From Chloroflexota bacterium (GTDB lineage Bacteria > Chloroflexota > Anaerolineae > J102): 7,355 bases of DNA. The translations under genes and the position numbers were made by a program. Positions 1 to 6,172 of the stretch are shown piece after piece (positions within the stretch are counted from its first letter, which is position 1; the number at the start of each line of letters is the position of its first letter). Under the pieces are notes generated by a model, which was not told the DNA's origin, searched no databases, and saw only the letters and a list, made by a program, of their open reading frames with translations. Location: assembly GCA_003353825.1 (NCBI GenBank), contig PIVW01000296.1, positions 1-7,355 on the forward strand. Direction: 5' to 3'.

Positions 1-90
1 TCACAACCCTCCGACAATATTATCTCTTTCCAGGCCGCCAAGCACAAGCGCGTACAGCCTATCTTCAACACAAATCAGCAGGTCGCCTGA
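1..90 (+). CDS. Possible 3' end of an upstream gene (partial)
   Basis: Frame 1 is open from the first base to a TGA at 88-90 and would give 29 residues ending ...NTNQQVA. The composition is plausible for a protein tail, with a basic stretch (AAKHKRVQP) in the middle. No domain can be recognised in so short a piece and a 29-codon open frame is not rare by chance. It lies on the same strand as the ABC operon but 265 bp away, so it is unlikely to be co-translated with it. Confidence 0.3.
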   Translation, partial: SQPSDNIISFQAAKHKRVQPIFNTNQQVA

Positions 91-355
91 GCACGCTCTA
101 ACTCAAAAAGGACACACCCATTTCATTATACTCTGTGCGGGGAGCTTTGCCATTGTCCACCAGGACAGTGTACGAACGGACAATGCCACAGGGTTGGGAA
201 GGACGATGACGCCAGAGGGCGAACCTAGTAGGATGGGGTCAGATTCGATGAACACCCAGCGCTAGAGGGCGCTTCGCACTTTCAGCCAGACAATTCAATG
301 GTCTGATTGATAACCACAGAACTACCAAGAAAACATCATCCGAGGAGGAAACCGC
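91..355. other. Intergenic leader of the ABC exporter operon
   Basis: No convincing gene is seen here. A TATACT hexamer at 127-132 could be a -10 box, but no matching -35 box sits 16-18 bases upstream. An inverted repeat with 8-bp arms (CATTGTCC at 151-158, GGACAATG at 178-185) encloses a smaller one (TGTCC/GGACA at 154-158 and 163-167). These could be an operator or an RNA hairpin in the leader, but nothing ties them to a regulator. A strong Shine-Dalgarno GAGGAGG at 342-348 precedes the first gene. Confidence 0.35.
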
Positions 356-1273
356 ATGAACGAAACAGTCGTTCAGGTTAAAGATTTTAGCAAAGTTTAC
401 GGCGACTTTGTGGCTGTAAACAGCATAGACTTTGAGGTTCAACGGGGGGAGATCTTCGGTCTACTCGGCCCCAATGGCGCCGGCAAAACCAGCACGCTGG
501 AGTGTCTGGAGGGGTTACGGCAAGCGGACGGAGGCACGCTCGACATCCTCGGCATCGATCCCAGCCGGGAACCCCGCAATCTGCGCAATCTGATCGGGGT
601 TCAACTTCAGACCTCAGCCCTCCCCGATAGCATGACTGTAGAAGAGGCGATGCGACTATTCTGCGCCTATCACAACACCCCCCCCCGCCTAGACTTAATC
701 GAGCGCATGGGCCTAAGTGATAAGCGCAAAACCCAGTATCACCAACTCTCTACCGGCCTGAAACGAAGATTATCTTTGGCCATTGCCGCTGCTCACAACC
801 CGCAAGTGCTTTTTCTGGACGAGCCAACCGCCGGCCTGGATGTCGAATCCCGTTCCGAGTTGCACGACTTGATGCAAGAACTCAAGGCCGGGGGCACGAC
901 TATCATCATGGCCACGCATGATATGGCCGAAGCCGAGAAGATGAGCGATCGGGTTGCCATCCTACTCCGGGGTGAGATCGTAGCGGCGGGAACACCAAGA
1001 GAGTTGACGGCGACCGGCTCGGCCTACACCAAAGTTTCCGTGCGGACTGAACAATCAATTCTGCATGCCAACAACGTCGAATTCGAAGCCGTTCAGAAAC
1101 ATACGTTACAAGGAGACTATAGTATCTACTTCAGCACCGATCCCGCCTCCAGTGTCAGCAGTATTCTCGGCTACATCTCAGAAAAACAAGATCGTTTGAT
1201 CGATCTGCGTGTAGAACGCCCCTCACTGGAAGAACGTTTTCTGGAAATCACCACACATGGAGAACAGCAATGA
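356..1273 (+). CDS. ABC transporter ATP-binding protein (ABC-2 / drug-export type)
   Basis: This is a 305-residue cytoplasmic ATPase that would power the membrane protein encoded next. All nucleotide-binding motifs are visible: Walker A GPNGAGKT at residues 38-45, Q-loop region at 81-85 (GVQLQ), signature LSTGL at 131-135 (a variant of LSGGQ, as is common in this subfamily), Walker B VLFLDEP at 151-157 with the catalytic Glu at 156, the D-loop GLD at 160-162 and the switch His at 188. The roughly 85 residues after the core match the C-terminal extension of DrrA/CcmA-like export ATPases. The start is set by GAGGAGG seven bases before the ATG. The stop codon overlaps the next start as ATGA, indicating translational coupling. 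Family and export role are secure. The substrate (drug, lipid, bacteriocin or other) cannot be read from the sequence. Confidence 0.95.
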   Translation: MNETVVQVKDFSKVYGDFVAVNSIDFEVQRGEIFGLLGPNGAGKTSTLECLEGLRQADGGTLDILGIDPSREPRNLRNLIGVQLQTSALPDSMTVEEAMRLFCAYHNTPPRLDLIERMGLSDKRKTQYHQLSTGLKRRLSLAIAAAHNPQVLFLDEPTAGLDVESRSELHDLMQELKAGGTTIIMATHDMAEAEKMSDRVAILLRGEIVAAGTPRELTATGSAYTKVSVRTEQSILHANNVEFEAVQKHTLQGDYSIYFSTDPASSVSSILGYISEKQDRLIDLRVERPSLEERFLEITTHGEQQ

Positions 1274-2079
1274 GCGCCTTTACCACCCACTTTTCTTTCG
1301 AATTCAAGACCGGTCTGCGCAGTTCCACGCAGATGATGATGAACTACCCCTTCCCCCTGGGCTTCTACGCCATTATGGGATTGGTCATGACACAAATCAA
1401 CCCTCTTTTCAAAGAAGTCCTGATCCCGGCCATGGTGATTTTCACGCTCATGGCCAGTTGCCTCCTCGGACTCCCCAGTCCTCTGGTCGAAGGTCGGCTC
1501 AAGGGTGTCTTCCGTAGTTTTAAGATCAATGGCGTGCCCGCTACTTCCATCCTCGCCATGCCCACCCTCACCACGATGTTCCATGCTCTGATCGCCTCGG
1601 TGATTATCGCCGTGACAGCAGCGCCTTTTTTCGATGGAGCAGTTCCCGAGAATTGGGGTATCTTTGCTCTTTTAGCACTGCTGACGGTCCTCACCTTCGG
1701 CGGCATCGGCGCCCTTATCGGCGTAATCTCATCGAGCGCCCGGTCGGTGGTCTTGTGGTCCCAACTCATCTTCTTACCCTCTATGCTGCTTGGCGGCCTG
1801 ATGATACCCCTGACGGTAATGCCAGAATCAATGCGGCCTATCGCTGCACTGCTCCCCACCACCCATGCCATCCAGGCCATGGAGGGGCTAGCCTACGGCC
1901 GTGATACGCTTTACGATCCCCTGACCTCGGTACTGATTCTGTCAGCCAGCACAATTCTATCATTTGTTTTGGCGATCCATCTGTTTAGTTGGGATGACAG
2001 TAACGAAACGAGAAAAGGCCATCCTGCCCTGGCTTTGTTGGTGCTTTTACCCTATGTAGCGGGTGTCTTGCTAAACTGA
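1270..2079 (+). CDS. ABC-2 type transporter permease
   Basis: This 269-residue integral membrane protein is the partner of the preceding ATPase and starts inside its stop codon. Hydrophobic segments lie at about residues 29-42, 50-70, 98-118, 130-153, 160-182, 219-240 and 252-268. After an amphipathic N-terminus this gives the six-helix ABC-2 core plus an uncertain short or extra segment. The stretch at 175-204, with GGLMIP, MPES and a later LLPTTHA, corresponds to the conserved ABC-2 signature in which a Gly-rich helix end is followed by Pro and a 'P-T-T-H/Y' loop. One nucleotide-binding and one membrane gene suggest a homodimer of each. Export of a hydrophobic or amphipathic compound is inferred from the family. 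No adjacent biosynthetic or resistance gene narrows the substrate. Confidence 0.9.
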   Translation: MSAFTTHFSFEFKTGLRSSTQMMMNYPFPLGFYAIMGLVMTQINPLFKEVLIPAMVIFTLMASCLLGLPSPLVEGRLKGVFRSFKINGVPATSILAMPTLTTMFHALIASVIIAVTAAPFFDGAVPENWGIFALLALLTVLTFGGIGALIGVISSSARSVVLWSQLIFLPSMLLGGLMIPLTVMPESMRPIAALLPTTHAIQAMEGLAYGRDTLYDPLTSVLILSASTILSFVLAIHLFSWDDSNETRKGHPALALLVLLPYVAGVLLN

Positions 2080-2101
2080 CACCGTGATAGTGTATTGAAG
2101 G

Positions 2102-2139
2102 CGCAAAAGGCTGCCACTTTACGATGGTAGCCTTTTGCG
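2102..2139. terminator. Hairpin terminator after the ABC operon
   Basis: A 15-bp stem (arms 2102-2116 and 2125-2139, with one G-U pair in the plus-strand RNA) closes an 8-base loop, 22 bases after the permease stop. The stem contains an AAAAGG/CCTTTT tract, but no clean U-run follows on either strand, so it may be a weak or bidirectional terminator or a 3' stabilising hairpin. It sits between the operon and a minus-strand gene remnant that ends at 2156, as expected for a shared convergent terminator. Confidence 0.65.
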
Positions 2140-2155
2140 TATCAAATTGTTCGAG

Positions 2156-2440
2156 CTAGCGGTAATGGCGCTTCACCTTGACACTGGGATAGGTCTCCAC
2201 GGTCTTTTTGTCGGCATTTAGATAGACTGTGTCGGTGTCAATCGATTCAATTACAGATAGCGGTACGGTGACATCCTTTTTTCCCCACAAATGTCCTTCT
2301 CGTAATACCAAATGTGTGAGATGGTTGGTTTCAAAATCAATCACGAATTCCTCTGCTTCGCCAATGTGCCCGTCGCTTGTTTCTACCCGTGCGCCAGGAT
2401 GGATGGCAAGCTCGCCAGCAGGTACCTGTTCGACATCGAT
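2156..2440 (-). pseudogene. PRC-barrel-like protein, N-terminally truncated remnant
   Basis: The frame is open on the minus strand from a TAA at 2462-2464 to the stop at 2156-2158. The product resembles the PRC-barrel/DUF2171-type proteins of Chloroflexi: a ...VPAGELAIHPGARVE segment, then SDGHIGEAEEFVID, THLVLREGHLWGKKDVTVP and a SVIESIDTDTVYL strand. Such domains are small beta-barrels that bind other macromolecules. The protein-like sequence extends upstream of the only usable start, a GTG at 2342-2344, by about 32 recognisable codons (back to about 2440) with no ATG, GTG or TTG in frame. The gene has therefore lost its beginning. A 62-residue product from the GTG (AGAGGA lies just upstream) is possible but would lack the first strands of the barrel. 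The family call is from memory of the pattern. Confidence 0.6.
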
Positions 2441-2593
2441 AAGGATAAGGTCATTCCTGAATTACAAAAGTACTGAGGGACAGTTTATAAAACCTCTCTT
2501 TCCAATGAAGATGAAGCCAAGCTGAAACAGGCCTTGAGCAAAGATGAGGTCAAAGCAGTGGCTGAGGACTCGCGGGAGTTGGAAACGAGCTAA
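2441..2593 (+). pseudogene. DUF1269-like protein, C-terminal remnant with internal stop
   Basis: In the plus-strand frame ending at TAA 2591-2593 the sequence reads DKVIPELQKY, stop, GTVYKTSLSNEDEAKLKQAL and then a charged tail ending RELETS. The pattern 'DKVLxELxxYGGxVLKTSLSxEDExxLxxAL' is the typical C-terminus of DUF1269 membrane-associated proteins. At the first Gly of the expected GG the codon is TGA (2474-2476), one substitution from GGA. No N-terminal part of the family is present upstream. There the same DNA codes on the other strand for the PRC-barrel remnant, so the junction must fall near 2430-2445. The fragment has no start codon and is almost surely dead. DUF1269 identity is inferred from the motif only. 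Confidence 0.55.
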
Positions 2594-2604
2594 ATTCTGA
2601 CATT

Positions 2605-2633
2605 TTGTGATCACAGAGAACCTGTGCTATTAA
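2605..2633 (+). promoter_or_regulatory. Candidate sigma-70 promoter for the acidic protein gene
   Basis: A TTGTGA hexamer at 2605-2610 and a TATTAA hexamer at 2628-2633 are separated by exactly 17 bases, and each matches four of six consensus positions. The stretch after the -10 is very A/T-rich (TAATAATATT). It lies about 105 bases before the ATG at 2739, and no other gene start lies between them. Confidence 0.4.
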
Positions 2634-2725
2634 TAATATTGTGCATTTTGTAGCGGCTATGGGGTCTCTGCGAAATCACAACATCAAATCAATCTGATAT
2701 TTACAGCCAAACCAACCTTGTTCGA

Positions 2726-2741
2726 AGGAGATACTAGCATG
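2726..2741 (+). promoter_or_regulatory. Shine-Dalgarno that fixes the start of the acidic protein
   Basis: AAGGAG ends at 2730, eight bases before the ATG at 2739-2741. The same frame is open further upstream to a TTG at 2718, but that TTG has no Shine-Dalgarno and the AAGGAG would fall inside its coding region. The ATG at 2739 is therefore preferred. Confidence 0.85.
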
Positions 2742-3563
2742 AATGAAGAAACCAAGAACGAACTCCAACAAGCCTCGGAAATCGCAGAACTTGCTGCTGA
2801 AGCAGAAGCCATGGTCGGTGTGCTCGATACTGCCCAGGGCCTCGATGATCTGGAAGCTGCTGTTGAGGTAGCTGATGTGAGTCGAGAGACCCTGGCCGCC
2901 GGCGTCAGCGATATCACCCGCGGTGTCGATGCCATGGCCGTGGCCCAGCGTGCAGCCGTACTCAGTGAAGCTGTAGCGGAAGCCGGCGTGGCCGATCTGG
3001 CGGAGGGCGCCGAAATGCTGGCAGCCTCTGATGATATGGCCGTACAGACAGCTCTTGTGGGCGCGCTGGGCGAAGATGATCTGCTGGCAGGCATGGACAT
3101 TGCCGCCATCGGCGGGCAGCTCGAAACCGTGAGTGATGTCGTCGCCATGCTGGATATGCCCGTTCTGTCCGCGTTTCTGGAAGAAAAGGGCGATGAACTT
3201 CATGACCTGTCCGTCGAATCCATCCTGCGCGCCGGCGCCACACGGGTGTTGTCGGCTGCCATGAGCGAGACCGGCGCCGAAATCGCCGACTTGGGTGCCA
3301 ACGAGATGGAAGAGGGTCTGACCCGCCTGATAGTCGCCAGTGGCATGGCTGTACGCAGCGAAACCCTGGCAGAAACCGGCGCCGAACTGGCGGACGAAGG
3401 CCTAGTCGAGGTAGCGGTAGCGGAAGGGTTACGCGATGCGGCCGGAGAATTGGCAGCAGAAGGTATTGCCGAGATCGCTGCCGGCGCCGAAGAGATCGGA
3501 GAAGCCACCGTTATGGCCGATGTGGCCGACACACTGGCAGAAGCAGCTGACGGTGAAGCGTAG
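2739..3563 (+). CDS. Highly acidic, alanine-rich all-helical protein of unknown function
   Basis: This 274-residue protein matches no family whose function I know. Composition is extreme. By hand count it has 62 Ala, 39 Glu and 22 Asp against only 8 Arg and 2 Lys (net charge about -51), with no Cys, Trp or Tyr. There is no signal peptide and no membrane segment. The pattern suggests amphipathic helices throughout, broken by short Gly turns. Degenerate internal repeats are visible: ETGAEIADLG at 177-186, ETGAELADEG at 212-221 and AAGELAAEGIAEIAAG at 234-249. The central part (about 93-170) holds the few aromatic and His residues and the DMPVLSAFLEEKGDELHDL stretch. The gene stands alone between a candidate promoter and a strong terminator, so it is probably monocistronic. 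A scaffold, stress or metal-buffering role would be speculation. The reading frame itself is certain from composition and signals. Confidence 0.85.
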   Translation: MNEETKNELQQASEIAELAAEAEAMVGVLDTAQGLDDLEAAVEVADVSRETLAAGVSDITRGVDAMAVAQRAAVLSEAVAEAGVADLAEGAEMLAASDDMAVQTALVGALGEDDLLAGMDIAAIGGQLETVSDVVAMLDMPVLSAFLEEKGDELHDLSVESILRAGATRVLSAAMSETGAEIADLGANEMEEGLTRLIVASGMAVRSETLAETGAELADEGLVEVAVAEGLRDAAGELAAEGIAEIAAGAEEIGEATVMADVADTLAEAADGEA

Positions 3564-3622
3564 AATGCCGGAAAATATGAGGCTAATACGCTTCATATAG
3601 CTTGCGTTGTTATAACCATTGC

Positions 3623-3665
3623 ATGTCACAGCCCCCTTGTTTGAGGGGGCTGTGACATTTCTTTT
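3623..3665 (+). terminator. Rho-independent terminator of the acidic protein gene
   Basis: A perfect 15-bp stem (arms 3623-3637 and 3644-3658, core CACAGCCCCC/GGGGGCTGTG) with a 6-base loop is followed by the T-rich TTCTTTT at 3659-3665. It begins 59 bases after the stop codon at 3561-3563. Stem strength, loop size and T-tract all fit an intrinsic terminator on the plus strand. Confidence 0.9.
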
Positions 3666-3677
3666 GGGAATGAAGGG

Positions 3678-3717
3678 GTCAGAGGATGTGAACGTCAGAG
3701 GATGTGAACGTCAGAGG
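3678..3717. repeat. 16-bp tandem direct repeat, 2.5 copies
   Basis: The unit GTCAGAGGATGTGAAC occurs at 3678-3693 and 3694-3709, and its first eight bases are repeated at 3710-3717. The copies are identical. The array lies in the spacer between a terminator and the 3' end of the minus-strand regulator. It could be a slippage product or an edge of a decayed element. No coding function is seen. Confidence 0.8.
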
Positions 3718-3797
3718 TTGAGGACAAAAAGAGCAGGGAAACATGTGTGATTGGCGTCGACGAAGTCATCGCTGCGATGGTCAGCATCCGCACGGGC
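3708..3797 (+). pseudogene. Possible tiny ClpB/ClpC-like remnant
   Basis: The plus frame from just after a TGA at 3705-3707 reads EVEDKKSRETCVIGVDEVIA and continues AMVSIRTG. The pattern I-A-x-x-V-S-x-x-T-G resembles the ClpB/ClpC segment 'DIAEVVSxWTGIPV' that precedes the second AAA module. Similarity stops after the Thr-Gly, there is no start codon, and the Trp and Ile-Pro-Val of the motif are missing. This may be chance. The only reason to list it is that other gene fragments lie nearby. Confidence 0.15.
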
Positions 3798-3852
3798 AAA
3801 CGACTGGAAAAAACCTGTGGGAAGAAGCACCGTCCGCAAAAAGTCGGTGAGT

Positions 3853-4947
3853 CTAGCCCACCCAGCGTACGGTACCCGACTCGCCAACCTCATACCCACC
3901 CAAATCGCTGAACATCGTCCTGGCCTCTTCCCCTTCCAGCCATGCGATAAGCGCCTGTATCGCCGGGTGCGCCCCTGTCATTTCAGGGAAAACCAGATCA
4001 TAATGCTCGGTAGCCAACTTGATGAAGTCAAGTGCATAGTCCTGGGCTGCAGCTTCAATACCTAACCCCACCTCGGCTCGGCCATCGGCCACTTGTCGGG
4101 CGATCTCAGAATGCGTCGGCTCTTCGACATCGTAGCCGGATATCTGATTTGAATCGATGTTAAGGCGATGCAACTGAGCGTCAAGCCAAACGCGTGTACC
4201 TGCACCGCGCTGGCGGTTGACAAATCGAGCCCGTAGTAGATCGTGTAGGCCCGCGATTTTGGCAGGGTAACCGGCCGGTATCAGAAAACCCAGACGACGG
4301 TAGGCCAGGGTGAGCAATGTAACTCGCTCACCCTGCAACACACGTCGTACCGTTGCTTCGTTGTAACTGTCGCTGGCTCCATCCCACAGATGGCAGCCTG
4401 CCACATCCGCCTCGTGGCGCGCCAATGCCATGAGGCCTCCCAGGCTACCTGTGAACTTCACGTTCATACGATAGCCTGGGGCAAGGGTCTCAAAATGGGA
4501 GGCGATCAAAGAAATCGCAGGATCATGACTGCCCGAGAACCGAAGGGCGCCACGGGGAGCTATCTCCGGCTCGTCCACCTTAGCTCGCCAGCGATCCAAG
4601 GCATCGAACATTGCCAGTCCAATTTCTTCAGAGGTGTGTCCCTTCGACAAGGATTGAAAGAGAAAAGATTCAGCCTGATGCAACAGTTCAGCACAGCGCA
4701 AATGACCGGCAACAGGTTGCTCAAATCCAGACTGAACGCGCGTGCCCTGGCCCGGCTGACTGCTGACAATGCCCTGGCGGGATAGCTCACGATAAGCCCG
4801 CTGCACAGTGCCCGGCGTACATTGCCAGCGGCCGGCCTGCTCACGCACGGTTGGCAGCGCCTCGCCAGGTCTGTAGCGCCCAGAAAGAATCCCCTGGCAA
4901 ATTGATTCAGCGATCTGTTGGTAGATGGGCGTTTTGTATCTTCTCAA
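3853..4947 (-). CDS. GntR-type HTH regulator fused to a molybdate/tungstate-binding-like (PBP_like) domain
   Basis: The product is a predicted one-component transcription factor. Residues about 6-72 form a GntR winged helix: PIYQQIAESI, GEALPTVREQAG, the recognition helix region PGTVQRAYREL at 45-55 and the wing QGIVSSQPGQGTRV. After a linker, about 135-340 form a periplasmic-binding-protein-like domain of the PF12727/COG1910 kind, known to occur fused to HTH domains. Landmarks are GSHD at 139-142, GSLGGLMAL at 167-175, ADVAGCHLWD, NRQRGAGTR at 244-252 and HSEIARQVADGRAEVGLGIE from 279. The neighbouring tupA makes tungstate or molybdate the likely effector (inference). The frame now begins at a TTG (4945-4947) that lies inside a MITE terminal repeat. 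Without the element, 362 residues would start at ATG 5073-5075, so only the first few residues (LRRYK in place of MDK) differ. GGGA stands three bases before the TTG, a poor Shine-Dalgarno spacing, so expression may be reduced. Confidence 0.85.
   Translation of the reverse strand: MRRYKTPIYQQIAESICQGILSGRYRPGEALPTVREQAGRWQCTPGTVQRAYRELSRQGIVSSQPGQGTRVQSGFEQPVAGHLRCAELLHQAESFLFQSLSKGHTSEEIGLAMFDALDRWRAKVDEPEIAPRGALRFSGSHDPAISLIASHFETLAPGYRMNVKFTGSLGGLMALARHEADVAGCHLWDGASDSYNEATVRRVLQGERVTLLTLAYRRLGFLIPAGYPAKIAGLHDLLRARFVNRQRGAGTRVWLDAQLHRLNIDSNQISGYDVEEPTHSEIARQVADGRAEVGLGIEAAAQDYALDFIKLATEHYDLVFPEMTGAHPAIQALIAWLEGEEARTMFSDLGGYEVGESGTVRWVG
4928..4935. repeat. Target-site duplication, copy next to the regulator
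   Basis: GGCGTTTT abuts the left terminal repeat of the MITE and is identical, in the same orientation, to 5062-5069. Read on the minus strand it supplies the codons AAA ACG CC of the regulator. Confidence 0.85.
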
Positions 4948-5061
4948 TATTCCCGGGCACTGGCCGAATGAATTCGGGCACTGGGGGCGGGGTTCTACGA
5001 ACCTATGCCGAACGTCAACCTTCGTGGACGGGTTAGTTCCCCCAAGTTATTGAGAAGATAC
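4936..5061. mobile_element. 126-bp MITE inserted in the 5' end of the regulator gene
   Basis: The element is bounded by perfect 14-bp terminal inverted repeats, GTATCTTCTCAATA at 4936-4949 and its reverse complement at 5048-5061, and flanked by identical 8-bp direct repeats. It contains no transposase. The interior is structured: a direct repeat CGGGCACTGG at 4954-4963 and 4975-4984, a small hairpin CCGAAT-GA-ATTCGG at 4964-4977 and another GGTTC-TAC-GAACC at 4991-5003. Excising the element plus one duplication joins ATG GAT AAA ACG CC to C ATC TAC, giving MDKTPIYQQIAES, a proper GntR start. That reconstruction is strong evidence for a true insertion. I cannot assign the parent family. Eight-bp duplications are known from several IS families (for example ISL3, IS6 and ISAs1), and the terminal repeats would need a database match. 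Confidence 0.88.
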
Positions 5062-5069
5062 GGCGTTTT
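5062..5069. repeat. Target-site duplication, distal copy
   Basis: GGCGTTTT directly follows the right terminal repeat and duplicates 4928-4935. On the minus strand it is part of the original first codons of the regulator. Confidence 0.85.
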
Positions 5070-5075
5070 ATCCAT
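5062..5075 (-). pseudogene. Severed original 5' end of the regulator gene
   Basis: On the minus strand ATG GAT AAA ACG CC (5075 down to 5062) is the ancestral start of the GntR regulator, with GGGA at 5079-5082 before it. Reading on from this ATG enters the MITE and reaches a TAG at 4995-4997 after 26 codons. The present mRNA would thus carry a short leader peptide frame ending about 47 bases before the TTG used for the main frame. Confidence 0.8.
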
Positions 5076-5207
5076 AGTTCCCGTTCACTGGATATGCGAG
5101 GATGACAACGATCTCCGGGTAAGGACTTTGGACAGAATAACATGCGGAATTGATGATAGAGTTCCATGTGTTATTGTGTTCAAAGTCATAAGTTTCATGT
5201 CTGGTTT

Positions 5208-5224
5208 CAGGATCGTCTATCCTG
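5208..5224 (-). other. Small hairpin just downstream of tupA
   Basis: CAGGAT and ATCCTG (5208-5213 and 5219-5224) form 6-bp arms around a 5-base loop, two bases beyond the tupA stop. No U-run follows on the minus strand, so it is not a standard terminator. It could protect the 3' end or attenuate read-through toward the regulator. The remaining spacer 5083-5207 shows no gene and no promoter I would defend. Confidence 0.3.
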
Positions 5225-5226
5225 CA

Positions 5227-6129
5227 TCAATTCGCCTCGTGCCACGGGACTGAATCTGGCGTAAACAAAGGTGAACCGAAGCGGTCCGCACCAAATTCAG
5301 CTATCGCCTCTTGGGTTGGCGCCGAAACCAACCAATCGATGAATTGATTCGCCTGATCTATTTTGATGTGATCCCCTTTGTTGGGGTTGATGGCGATCAC
5401 GCCATAGGGATTAAAGAGAATGGAATCGCCTTCGACGAGGATGTTTAGTTCGAGACCTTGTAGGCTACGCGCCAAGAAAGTGGCTCTATCACTGAGTGTG
5501 TAGGCTTGCTGTTCATTGGCCATGTTGAGGACAGCGCCCATGCCTTGCCCAGCCGAATTGTACCAATTACCGACAGGCTCTACCCCTGTACCCGCCCAAA
5601 TCGCTTTCTCTTTAGTGTGCGTACCTGAGTCATCACCACGAGAGACAAAGAGGGCTCCGTTTATGGCGATCCTTGCGAATGCTTCTGGTGCAGAAATCAT
5701 ACCTCTTATACCGGCTAGATCCTCTTCTGGCCCCACGATGACAAAATCATTGAACATCACGTCCTCGCGGCGGATACCGTGCCCGCCATCCATAAAAGCA
5801 TCCTCTCGCGCTCTGGCATGGACCAACAATACATCGGCGTTTCCTGCTTCGCCCAATTTGAGCGCCTGTCCTGTTCCCACTGCCACAACTTTGACCTGGA
5901 TGCCAGTCGTTGCCTGAAAGTCGAGCAGGATATCATCTAGCAATCCCGAATCCTGGGTGCTGGTTGTAGTAGCCAGCAGAATCTCAGCCGCGTCATGAAA
6001 TTCTAATGAACCTGCCTCTATGATATCGGCAGTCACGGCATCAGGGGTGGCGAGTGGTGGTAGACAGGCTGCGGCGACTAGTATCAAAAACACCAAGACG
6101 ACGCACTGGAGACAGATTTTTACCGGCAT
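5227..6129 (-). CDS. tupA: Tungstate-binding lipoprotein of a Tup-type ABC transporter
   Basis: This 300-residue extracytoplasmic binding protein captures tungstate for ABC uptake. The N-terminus MPVKICLQC plus a hydrophobic run ending LVAAAC is a lipoprotein signal peptide with Cys22 as the lipidation site. The mature part carries the family hallmarks: TTTSTQDSGLL at 54-64, VGTGQALKLGE at 84-94, ADVLLVHA, FNDFVIVGP, SRGDDSGTH at 163-171, AGQGMG at 193-198, YTLSDR at 210-215 and FNPYGVIAINP at 239-249. The Thr/Ser-rich and SRGDDSGTH loops are expected to hold the oxyanion. Length matches the full family. The start is the ATG at 6127-6129, with AGGAG eight bases before it, not the ATG 28 codons upstream, which would spoil the signal peptide. 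The usual tupB and tupC genes do not follow. Only a spacer and the MITE-hit regulator do. Confidence 0.92.
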   Translation of the reverse strand: MPVKICLQCVVLVFLILVAAACLPPLATPDAVTADIIEAGSLEFHDAAEILLATTTSTQDSGLLDDILLDFQATTGIQVKVVAVGTGQALKLGEAGNADVLLVHARAREDAFMDGGHGIRREDVMFNDFVIVGPEEDLAGIRGMISAPEAFARIAINGALFVSRGDDSGTHTKEKAIWAGTGVEPVGNWYNSAGQGMGAVLNMANEQQAYTLSDRATFLARSLQGLELNILVEGDSILFNPYGVIAINPNKGDHIKIDQANQFIDWLVSAPTQEAIAEFGADRFGSPLFTPDSVPWHEAN

Positions 6130-6172
6130 GATAGCATCTCCTTTTTTGTCCGAAACTGTTTGATTGCATAAC

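Noticed and set aside
239..442. 67-codon minus-strand frame over the start of the ABC ATPase gene
   Set aside because: It overlaps the well-supported Shine-Dalgarno and first codons of the ATPase and has no recognisable protein pattern.
1171..1880. Long minus-strand frames inside the ABC operon
   Set aside because: Their products are rich in Arg, His and Gly, as expected for antisense shadows of the ATPase and permease, and no start signals are seen.
2229..2525. 98-codon plus-strand frame across the two remnants
   Set aside because: Its sequence resembles no protein, and the other frames there carry recognisable family patterns.
2718..2738. TTG at 2718 as the start of the acidic protein
   Set aside because: The AAGGAG at 2725-2730 is correctly spaced for the ATG at 2739 and would be coding if the TTG were used.
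2684..3532. Several long minus-strand frames opposite the acidic protein gene
   Set aside because: They mirror the Ala/Glu-rich codons (GCC, GCG, GAA) as Ser/Ala/Arg-rich nonsense. The plus-strand gene has a promoter, Shine-Dalgarno and terminator.
235..3683. GGGGTCAGA at 235-243 and again at 3675-3683 as a dispersed repeat
   Set aside because: Many 9-base matches are expected by chance in 7 kb, and the flanks do not match beyond a few scattered bases.
4390..4785. 131-codon plus-strand frame inside the regulator
   Set aside because: It is an antisense shadow of the GntR-PBP protein.
5005..5253. 82-codon plus-strand frame from the MITE into the tupA 3' end
   Set aside because: It starts inside the element, crosses its end and duplication, and shows no protein-like pattern or Shine-Dalgarno.
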